Positions 1 through 5,668 of a stretch of 6,867 bases of DNA are shown here, one piece after another. The notes beneath the pieces were generated by a model. That model ran no database searches. It had not been told where the DNA came from and saw nothing but the letters and a program-made list of their open reading frames with translations. Source of the stretch: Thermoplasmata archaeon. GTDB lineage: Archaea; Thermoplasmatota; Thermoplasmata; Lutacidiplasmatales; UBA184. A program made the translations under genes and the position numbers. The number at the start of each line of letters is the position of its first letter. Within the stretch, counting starts at the first letter, position 1. Location: positions 1 to 6,867 of the forward strand of contig JASHVI010000136.1 in the NCBI GenBank assembly GCA_030039525.1. The letters run 5' to 3'.

Positions 1-981
1 CGAGCCGGGGAAGATCAGGAACGAGAGGTCCCGGGCCCCCACGACGAAGATCGCGCCCACCGCCGCCGAGCCCGGGAGCACGATCCGGTAGTCGGAGCCG
101 CCGAGGCGCCGGACGATGTGGGGGGAGACGAGCCCGACGAAGCCGATGACCCCCGTGAAGGCCACGGCGAGCGCGGTGACGAGCGACGCGAGGAGCACGA
201 CCCGCAGGCGGGTCCGGGCCGCGTCCACCCCCGCGCTCTGAGCGACGTCGCTCCCGAGCTGCATCAGGTTGAGCTCGCGGCCGTAGACGCTGAGGAGCGT
301 GCCGGCGGCGAGGATCCCCCCGAAGGCGATCGCGTCGACGTTCCAGTCGGCGAGGCCGAGGCTGCCGAGGAGCCAGAAGGTCACCTGCTGGCCGCCGGCG
401 GGGTTGTAGAGGAGGGCGAGGGAGAGGATCGCGGAGAGGAGGTTGGAGAGCGCGACCCCGGTGAGCAGGAGCGTTTCGATCGAACTAAAGCGGCCCCGGG
501 CGACGCCGAGGACGACGAGGCCGGTGCCGGTGGCCCCGAGGAAGGCGAAGAGCGGCAGGTAGAGGTCCGCCTGCGCGAGGCCGATCCGGTAGACGTAGAG
601 GACCGCCGCGCCGAGGGTCCCGCCGCTCGAAAGGCCGAGGAGGAACGGGTCGGCGAGAGGGTTCCTAAAGACCCCCTGGAGCGCGGCGCCGGAGAGGCCG
701 AGGGCGGCACCGACCACGAGGGCGAGGACGACCTCCGGCGCGTAGATCTGCCAGAGGATGAACGTCAGGACCTCGCACCGGCTCGGCGAGAGCCCGCTCC
801 CCGCGCAGGGCTGGGGGAAGAGGAGCCCGCCCGTCGCCTCGTGGAGGAGGATGCGGAGTCCGAGGTCGAGCGGGACGGCGACGGCCCCCAGGACCGAGGA
901 GACGAGGAACAGGACGAGCGGGGTGACTCCCAGCAGGGCGGCCAGGGCCGCCCTCGGCAGCCGCCGCCGGGGGGACGCCAC
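1..981 (-). CDS. FecCD/BtuC-family ABC importer permease (3' end cut by window edge)
   Basis: This is the membrane permease of a type II ABC importer that moves a metal chelate (cobalamin, siderophore-iron or heme type) across the cytoplasmic membrane; the substrate is not determinable. 327 residues are visible, and the family is usually about 330-350, so only the last helix is missing. Hydrophobic helices run throughout. Family signatures are present: GAALGLSG at 91-98, RNPLADPFLLG at 106-116, the cytoplasmic ATPase-contacting stretch around GSDVAQSAGVD (243-253), and GFVGLVSPHIVRR at 280-292. The start is a GTG at 981-979. The same frame carries the binding protein's TGA at 997-999, so the protein cannot begin earlier; a GGAG lies 4 nt before the GTG. 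Two oddities stand out: the usual R-x-P-R before the second helix reads IYAPEV (79-84), and the first external loop holds two cysteines (59, 69), the only ones visible. It is probably cotranscribed with the binding protein, with the ATPase gene expected beyond the left edge. The family is certain. Confidence 0.95.
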   Translation of the reverse strand, partial: MASPRRRLPRAALAALLGVTPLVLFLVSSVLGAVAVPLDLGLRILLHEATGGLLFPQPCAGSGLSPSRCEVLTFILWQIYAPEVVLALVVGAALGLSGAALQGVFRNPLADPFLLGLSSGGTLGAAVLYVYRIGLAQADLYLPLFAFLGATGTGLVVLGVARGRFSSIETLLLTGVALSNLLSAILSLALLYNPAGGQQVTFWLLGSLGLADWNVDAIAFGGILAAGTLLSVYGRELNLMQLGSDVAQSAGVDAARTRLRVVLLASLVTALAVAFTGVIGFVGLVSPHIVRRLGGSDYRIVLPGSAAVGAIFVVGARDLSFLIFPGS

Positions 982-996
982 CGGGCTCCGGCCCGC

Positions 997-2094
997 TCAG
1001 GCACCGTCCGGGTGCAGCATCGCGAACAGGGCCGGCAGCCCCTGCAGGATCATCGTCGGATCCGGCTCCGTGATCCAGTTCGAGTTGATGCCCGACACGT
1101 TCCCGGCGATCACCGCCGGAAAGTCCGACCAATCCGGACCGGCGGCGTAGGTGCTCTCGTTGAGCCCGTAGCCCCAGCCGTAGATGATGAACTGGGGATC
1201 GTCCCACAGGACCTGGGCGGGGGAGAGCTCCGGGTACGGGCTGGTCGAGTTGCCGCTGATGCTCGTGCCCCCCGCGAGCTCGACGAGGGAGAGCCCGAAG
1301 CTGCCCGGACCGTAGGTCCAGTAGCCGTTGGTGTCGGTGTCATAGGTCAGCAGCACCGTCGGATTGGTGTAGATGCTACTCGTTTCGTTGGTGATGTTGT
1401 ACAGCTCGGCGGAGAGCTGGGCGTTCAGGGCCACCGCCGGGGCCGAGACGTTGAAGATCGTGGCGACGAGGGAGTCGTCGACGAGGATCCCGCTCAGGGT
1501 CGGCGGCTGGAGCATGACCACCGGGACGCCCAGCTGCTGGGTGATCTCCTCGACGTCGGCGATCGAGACGATCGTGGCGGCCAGCACGAGGGCGGGCGTG
1601 AGGTTCGCGAGCATCTCCGACGCAAAGGTCGGGCCGATCTGGACGCACATCGACGAGTTGAGGCTCCAGTTCGCCACCTGGTCGGGGGAGTAGTCGCTCG
1701 AGAGGCCGCCGAGGCTCGCCGCGTAGCAGTCGACCCCGACGACGTGGCTGCGGAGTCCGAGGCGGAACATGATGTCCATGATGGAGGGACCGAGGACCAC
1801 GACGCGGGCGGGGTCGTAGGGGACCTCGACCGACCGCCCGAGGTCGTCCGTCACGTTGACGAACAGGGGGGCCGGGTGCTTCGCGGTCGTCGTCGAATTC
1901 GGGCTGGGGGTCGGGCTCGGAGTCGGGCTGGGGGTCGAACCGGAGCTCGAGGCGACGGTCTTGGTCTTCGGGTGGACCTCGAAGTACGCGGCCGTGCCGG
2001 CCGTCGCGACGCCGGCCCCGACGAGGATGGCGACGACGATCCAGGCGAGCGACACGCTGTGTCCGGCGGCGGCCGGCGCGGGGTTCAACGTCAT
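997..2094 (-). CDS. Membrane-anchored ABC importer solute-binding protein (BtuF/FhuD/FepB class)
   Basis: A 365-residue extracytoplasmic binding protein that captures a metal-chelate-type ligand for the downstream permease. From the N terminus: a short head, one hydrophobic helix (about 14-36), a Ser/Thr/Pro linker (about 48-72, with TPSP repeated three times at 54-65), then the class III periplasmic-binding fold opening with DDLGRSVEVP (83-92) and RVVVLGPSIMDIMFRLGL (97-114). The C terminus, ending LFAMLHPDGA, looks complete. There is no lipobox cysteine, so the helix is the likely anchor, as in many archaea. Eleven N-x-S/T sequons (N66, 80, 142, 146, 164, 215, 233, 236, 282, 312, 332) suggest a heavily glycosylated surface protein. 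The only cysteines, C123 and C150, could form a disulfide. I chose the ATG at 2094 rather than an upstream ATG at 2163, because the extra 23 residues are polar and would cover the TATA-like element. The permease follows in the same frame after 15 bp. The ligand is unknown. Confidence 0.92.
   Translation of the reverse strand: MTLNPAPAAAGHSVSLAWIVVAILVGAGVATAGTAAYFEVHPKTKTVASSSGSTPSPTPSPTPSPNSTTTAKHPAPLFVNVTDDLGRSVEVPYDPARVVVLGPSIMDIMFRLGLRSHVVGVDCYAASLGGLSSDYSPDQVANWSLNSSMCVQIGPTFASEMLANLTPALVLAATIVSIADVEEITQQLGVPVVMLQPPTLSGILVDDSLVATIFNVSAPAVALNAQLSAELYNITNETSSIYTNPTVLLTYDTDTNGYWTYGPGSFGLSLVELAGGTSISGNSTSPYPELSPAQVLWDDPQFIIYGWGYGLNESTYAAGPDWSDFPAVIAGNVSGINSNWITEPDPTMILQGLPALFAMLHPDGA
1900..1935 (-). 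repeat. Three 12-bp tandem repeats encoding the TPSP linker
   Basis: Three consecutive 12-bp units on the + strand (cgggctgggggt, cgggctcggagt, cgggctgggggt) encode Thr-Pro-Ser-Pro three times in the binding protein. The outer units are identical and the middle one differs at synonymous positions. The repeat forms the rigid, potentially O-glycosylated tether between membrane helix and ligand-binding domain. Its copy number could vary by slippage between strains. Confidence 0.85.
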
Positions 2095-2130
2095 TGGTCG
2101 GCCGGCAAACGTTGTTGTAGTTAAGGATTG
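2095..2130 (-). promoter_or_regulatory. Candidate archaeal TATA promoter of the transporter genes, leaderless mRNA
   Basis: Read on the minus strand, an A/T-rich CCTTAACTAC (2127-2118) stands out in GC-rich surroundings. Its centre is about 27-28 bp upstream of the ATG at 2094, the distance between an archaeal TATA box and its start site. No Shine-Dalgarno-like sequence lies between it and the ATG. Together these suggest transcription beginning at or next to the start codon. The match to the TATA consensus is partial and there is no experimental support. Confidence 0.5.
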
Positions 2131-2141
2131 TCGGCGAGAAT

Positions 2142-2170
2142 CGGGGCCGGCGGGAAAGCCCAAAGCCCCG
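2142..2170 (-). other. Possible stem-loop downstream of uvrB
   Basis: In the 90-bp gap after the uvrB stop, CGGGGC (2142-2147) and GCCCCG (2165-2170) are perfect inverted arms enclosing a smaller GGG/CCC stem (2152-2154 with 2159-2161). In uvrB mRNA this hairpin would begin about 15 nt after the stop codon. No long U-run follows, so it is not a convincing terminator. It may be a 3'-end structure or chance pairing in GC-rich DNA. Confidence 0.25.
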
Positions 2171-2184
2171 GGGACGCGGACCAG

Positions 2185-4278
2185 CTACCGTTTCCGCCGG
2201 ACCGCCGGCAGGGGCGCCTCCAGCTCCTCCGGCGGCGGTCCCCGGCCGCCGCGCGACTCCCTCGCCCAGGCCTCGACGGCCCTCAGGCGGTCGCGGATGC
2301 GCGCCGCCTCCTCGAAGTCGAGCCGCTCGGCGGCGAGGCGCATCTCCTCCTCGAGGTTCGCGAGGAGGAGCGGGAGCCGCTCCTTCCATCGCTTCCCGAG
2401 CCCCTCGACGGAGAGCTCGCCGGAGGGGGCCTCCTCGCCCTCGGCGAGGAGCGAGCGGACCTCCTTGCGGATGGTCGACGGGACGATCCCGTGCTCGGCG
2501 TTGAAGGCGAGCTGCGCCTCCCGTCGCCGCTTCATCTCCCCGAGGGCGCGCTGCATCGAGCCGGTCACCCGGTCCGCGTAGAGGATCACCTTCCCCTCCA
2601 CGTTCCGCGAGGCCCGGCCCGCGGTCTGGATGAGCGAGGTCTCGCTCCGGAGGTACCCCTCCTTGTCGGCGTCGAGGATCGCCACGAGCGACACCTCCGG
2701 AAGGTCGAGTCCTTCCCGAAGGAGGTTGATGCCGACCAGCACGTCGAACCGGCCGAGGCGGAGGTCCCGGAGGATCTCGACCCGCTTCAGCGTCTCCACG
2801 TCGCTGTGGAGGTAGCGCACCTTCAGCCCCTTGTCCGCGAGGTAGGTCGAGAGGTCCTCCGCGGTCCGCTTCGTGAGCGTGGTGACGAGCGCCCGGTCGC
2901 CCCGGGCCAGCGTCGCGCGGAGCTCGCCGAGGAGGTCGGCGATGTGGCCCTTCAGCGGTCGGACCTCGACCGGCGGGTCGACGAGCCCCGTCGGCCGGAT
3001 CACCTGCTGGACGAGCCCCTTCGACATCTTCCGCTCGAAGGGCCCCGGGGTCGCGGAGACGAAGACGAGCTGACGCACGCGGGCGAGGAACTCGGGGAAG
3101 GTGAGGGGCCGGTTGTCCCGGCAGGACGGGAGTCGCCAACCGAACTCGACCAGGTTGTCCTTGCGGGCCCGGTCCCCCTTGAACATCCCCTGCAGCTGGG
3201 GGATCGTGACGTGCGACTCGTCGAGGAAGACGAGGGCGTCCTCCGGGAAGAAGTCGAGCAGCGTGTAGGGCGCCTCCCCCGGCTTCCTCCCCGAGAAGTA
3301 GCGGGCGTAGTTCTCCACGCCCGAGCAGTACCCGGTCTCCCGGAGCATCTCGAGATCGTACTCGACCCGGCCCTTGAGGCGCTGCGCCTCGACGATCTTC
3401 TCCTTACGGAGGAGCTCGGCGACGCGGGCCTCCTTCTCCTGCTGGATCTCCCGGAGGATCGACTCGAGGCGCTCGTCGACCGTGAGGAAGTGCGTGGCCG
3501 GAAAGATGGTGAGCCGCTCCACCTCCCGGAGCTCCTCCTGGGTCGTGGGGTCGAGCTCGACGATCGCCTCCACCCGGTCCCCGTCGAACTGGATCCGGTG
3601 GATCGACTCCCCGGCCCCCATCACGTCGACCGTGCCGCCGCGCGCGCGGAACCGGCCCCGCTTCAGCTCGAGGTCGTTCCGCTCGTACTTCATCCGGACC
3701 AGGTCCGCGAGGAGCTCCTGGCGGCTCCGCTCCTGGCCCTGGGCGACCTCGACGACGTGCGACCGGTAGTCCTCGGGCGAGCCCAACCCGTAGATGCAGC
3801 TCACGGAAGCGACGATGATCACGTCCCGCCGCGTCAGGAGCGCCTGCGTGGCCCGGTGCCTCAGCCGGTCGATCTCCTCGTTGATCGAGGCGTCCTTCTC
3901 GACGTACAGGTCGATCTGGGGGACGTACGCCTCCGGCTGGTAGTAGTCGTAGTAGCTGACGAAGTACTCGACCGCGTTCTCCGGGAAGAGGGCCCGGAAC
4001 TCGCTCACCAGCTGGGCGGCGAGCGTCTTGTTCGGGCTCACGACGAGCGCCGGCCGCTGCAGGCGCGCGACCGTGTGGGCCATCGTGAAGGTCTTGCCGG
4101 AGCCGGTCACGCCGAGGAGCGTCGTGCACTTGTCGCCCCGCTCCACCCGCCGCACGATCTCCTCGATCGCCGCCGGCTGGTCCCCCTGGGGCGAGAGCTC
4201 CGTGACGAGCTGGAACCGCCCGGAGCGCCGCTCCTCCTCCGGAGCCTCCGAGGCGGCGGCGCGCCTACCCGTTGGCAC
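2185..4278 (-). CDS. uvrB: UvrB, excinuclease ABC subunit B
   Basis: A 697-residue damage-verifying helicase of bacterial-type nucleotide excision repair. It is loaded on DNA by UvrA, inserts a beta-hairpin at the lesion and recruits UvrC for incision. Visible features: the LSPQGDQPAAI motif (28-38), Walker A GVTGSGKT (56-63), the beta-hairpin start YYDYYQPEAY (109-118) with all four tyrosines, the Walker B-like DESH (353-356), motif VI QTAGRASRN (551-559), and a C-terminal UVR helical hairpin (about 638-670) that normally contacts UvrC. E. coli UvrB has 673 residues; the extra length here is a short charged N-terminal head and a basic, Pro-rich tail. The start is a GTG at 4278, inside the last codons of the larE-type gene (14-bp overlap). 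A GGGGGT 9 nt upstream could act as a ribosome binding site, and translational coupling is likely. The stop is TAG. No uvrA or uvrC is in the window. In archaea this system is regarded as acquired from bacteria. Identification is certain. Confidence 0.98.
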   Translation of the reverse strand: MPTGRRAAASEAPEEERRSGRFQLVTELSPQGDQPAAIEEIVRRVERGDKCTTLLGVTGSGKTFTMAHTVARLQRPALVVSPNKTLAAQLVSEFRALFPENAVEYFVSYYDYYQPEAYVPQIDLYVEKDASINEEIDRLRHRATQALLTRRDVIIVASVSCIYGLGSPEDYRSHVVEVAQGQERSRQELLADLVRMKYERNDLELKRGRFRARGGTVDVMGAGESIHRIQFDGDRVEAIVELDPTTQEELREVERLTIFPATHFLTVDERLESILREIQQEKEARVAELLRKEKIVEAQRLKGRVEYDLEMLRETGYCSGVENYARYFSGRKPGEAPYTLLDFFPEDALVFLDESHVTIPQLQGMFKGDRARKDNLVEFGWRLPSCRDNRPLTFPEFLARVRQLVFVSATPGPFERKMSKGLVQQVIRPTGLVDPPVEVRPLKGHIADLLGELRATLARGDRALVTTLTKRTAEDLSTYLADKGLKVRYLHSDVETLKRVEILRDLRLGRFDVLVGINLLREGLDLPEVSLVAILDADKEGYLRSETSLIQTAGRASRNVEGKVILYADRVTGSMQRALGEMKRRREAQLAFNAEHGIVPSTIRKEVRSLLAEGEEAPSGELSVEGLGKRWKERLPLLLANLEEEMRLAAERLDFEEAARIRDRLRAVEAWARESRGGRGPPPEELEAPLPAVRRKR

Positions 4279-5080
4279 GGTTCGCGTACCCCCGGGGATC
4301 GATCCGCACCGGCGAGAAACCGAGACGCTGGATCTCCGCCCCGATGGCGGAGGCCTCCGACGCCGCGAGAGCCCTCGGCAGCTCGGAGGGGTCCAGCTCG
4401 ACGCGGGCCCCGGCGCCCTCGACCCGGACGCGGACCCGCCGGTAGCCCCGGAGCCTCACGACCGATTCGGCGTCGGCGATGCGCCCCAAGAGCTCGGCGT
4501 CGATCGGCGTGCCGTGCGGGACGCGCGACGCGAGGCAGGAGTCCGACGGCTCGTCCCAGTTGGGCAGGCCGAGCGCGCGCGCCGTGGCCCGCACGCGATC
4601 CTTCCCCCAGCCGGCCTCCAACAGCGGGTGCCGGAACCCCGCCTCGGCCATCGCGCGCAGTCCGGGTCGGTCGTCCCCGAGGTCGTCCCGGTGGACCCCG
4701 TCGACGAACCGGATCGCTCCCCAGCCCCGGCCGTGCTCGAGGAGCGCGCGGGACTCGACGCTCCGGCAGAAGTAGCACCGGTTGGAGGGATTCGCCCGAT
4801 AGGCCTCGGAGGCGAGCGGATCCACCGCAACGAGCTCGTGGCGGATGCCGATCTGCTCGGCGACCGCCCGCGCGCGGTCCACTTCGTTCGCGGAGACCGA
4901 CGGACCGACCAGCGTCGCCGCGCGAGCCTCCCCCGGCAACGCCGCGTGCGCGGCCGCGGCGACCACGGCGGAGTCGACCCCACCCGAGAGCGCCACGAGC
5001 GTCCGCCCTCCGCCCCGGAACCACGCCTCCAGCGGCGCGCCGAGACTCTGGGCCGCGAGCGACCGGGCTCCCCCTTCCAT
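4265..5080 (-). CDS. larE: LarE-type ATP-dependent sulfur transferase (PP-loop family)
   Basis: A 271-residue cytoplasmic protein of the N-type ATP pyrophosphatase family. LarE activates the carboxylates of the nickel-pincer precursor by adenylation and inserts sulfur, for lactate racemase and related enzymes. Seen here: PP-loop SGGVDS (32-37), NRCYFCR (100-106), DGVHRDDLGDDRPG (127-140), PLLEAGWGKDRVR (152-164) and PSDSCLASRVPHG (178-190). The last matches the region of LarE that carries the sulfur-donating cysteine. There are exactly three cysteines (102, 105, 182), the pattern of LarE proteins that hold a [4Fe-4S] cluster rather than sacrificing a cysteine; this subtype call is inference. 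The ATG at 5080 is chosen because homology begins soon after it and the open frame upstream is low-complexity antisense. It lacks a ribosome binding site and may be leaderless. No larA, larB or larC is visible, so the acceptor could differ from the lactate racemase cofactor. It overlaps uvrB by 14 bp. A more general PP-loop sulfur transferase is the alternative. Confidence 0.85.
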   Translation of the reverse strand: MEGGARSLAAQSLGAPLEAWFRGGGRTLVALSGGVDSAVVAAAAHAALPGEARAATLVGPSVSANEVDRARAVAEQIGIRHELVAVDPLASEAYRANPSNRCYFCRSVESRALLEHGRGWGAIRFVDGVHRDDLGDDRPGLRAMAEAGFRHPLLEAGWGKDRVRATARALGLPNWDEPSDSCLASRVPHGTPIDAELLGRIADAESVVRLRGYRRVRVRVEGAGARVELDPSELPRALAASEASAIGAEIQRLGFSPVRIDPRGYANRANG

Positions 5081-5200
5081 CGATCCGGTCAGCGGCCGCG
5101 GCGGGAAAACCCTTCTCGGTCGGTCGGGGAAACGCTCCGCCGCCGGGCGTTTCCCTACCCCACGAAACGGAGAAAGGGAGCGGCGTCTCCCCGGCCCCTC
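5081..5200. promoter_or_regulatory. Divergent control region between larE and the PPC/DUF296 gene
   Basis: These 120 bp separate two divergent start codons, so both promoters must lie here or overlap the genes. Toward larE, the run GTTTTCCC (5110-5103, minus strand) sits about 27 bp from the ATG; toward the right-hand gene, GAGAAAGG (5171-5178) sits about 25-29 bp from its ATG. Both are poor TATA matches but fit the position expected for leaderless archaeal transcripts. Neither start has a nearby ribosome binding site. The centre is occupied by an inverted repeat, listed separately. Confidence 0.6.
5127..5155. repeat. Perfect 9-bp inverted repeat, candidate operator
   Basis: GGGAAACGC (5127-5135) and GCGTTTCCC (5147-5155) are exact reverse complements with an 11-nt spacer. 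The axis near 5141 is 61 bp from the larE ATG and 60 bp from the ATG at 5201. A further direct half-site, GAAACG, follows at 5164-5169, and the related GGGAAAAC lies at 5103-5110. This geometry fits a dimeric transcription factor controlling both directions. A hairpin with no regulatory role is the alternative. Confidence 0.55.
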
Positions 5201-5638
5201 ATGCGGTCGGTCCGCGACGGCGAAGATTGGCTCCTCCGGCTCGAGGAGCACGAGGTCCTTCCGGACGTGCTCGCCACCTGGGCCCGCGACGAGGGAATCC
5301 GAGGAGCGGCGGTCCTCGCCGGTATCGGGCTCGTCCGGGACACGGAGGTCGGCTACCTCCGGGAGGGTCGGTACGAGACGCACCGCTTCGTCGAGCCGCT
5401 CGAACTCCTCGCCCTCGCCGGTTCGATTGCCTGGGAGGGCGGCAACCCCTCCGTCCACCTTCACCTCACGGGGAGCCGCGCGGACCACTCCGTGGTCGGG
5501 GGCCACCTGATCCGGAGCACGATCGCCCTGCTCGGAGAGATCTCGATCCGCAACTACCCCGGACGTACCTTCCGGCGTCCGCCGATCCCGGGGACGTCGC
5601 TCTCCGCCCTTTCGGTGGGCAGCGGGCCGGGCCGGTAG
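5201..5638 (+). CDS. PPC/DUF296-domain protein
   Basis: A 145-residue single-domain protein of the plants-and-prokaryotes-conserved (PPC, DUF296) family. Family signs in order: GEDWLLRLEEHEVLPDVL (7-24), the GIRGAAVLAGIGLVRDTEVGYL region (32-53), EPLELLALAGSI (65-76), and the signature HLHLTGSRADHSVVGGHLI (86-104), with H86, H88 and H102 at the conserved, probably metal-binding histidine positions. In plants the domain is fused to AT-hooks in DNA-binding proteins; the prokaryotic stand-alone proteins form trimers of mostly unknown function. There is no AT-hook or other DNA-binding extension here. The C-terminal tail (116-145) is rich in Arg, Pro and Gly. The ATG at 5201 sits just before the first family motif; the open frame continues upstream but shows no homology. 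The stop is TAG. It is the first gene of a likely operon with the Lhr helicase and diverges from larE. The domain call is firm; the cellular role is unknown. Confidence 0.85.
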   Translation: MRSVRDGEDWLLRLEEHEVLPDVLATWARDEGIRGAAVLAGIGLVRDTEVGYLREGRYETHRFVEPLELLALAGSIAWEGGNPSVHLHLTGSRADHSVVGGHLIRSTIALLGEISIRNYPGRTFRRPPIPGTSLSALSVGSGPGR

Positions 5639-5668
5639 CACCGCCGCCCGGCACGAGCGACGGCCAGC

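Noticed and set aside
118..2124. A 668-codon plus-strand open frame over the transporter genes.
   Set aside because: It is antisense to the permease and binding protein, both of which have family motifs. The composition is Glu/Gly/Arg/Asp low complexity.
2095..2163. Upstream ATG at 2163 as start of the binding protein.
   Set aside because: It adds a polar 23-residue head with no family match and would place the TATA-like element inside the coding region.
1376..3139. A 587-codon minus-strand frame crossing from uvrB into the binding protein.
   Set aside because: It is an out-of-frame shadow of two real genes and contains only Arg/Pro/Gly-rich text.
4028..5200. Upstream extension of the PPC gene frame to 4028.
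   Set aside because: This part is antisense to uvrB and larE and shows no domain. The PPC family motifs begin right after the ATG at 5201.
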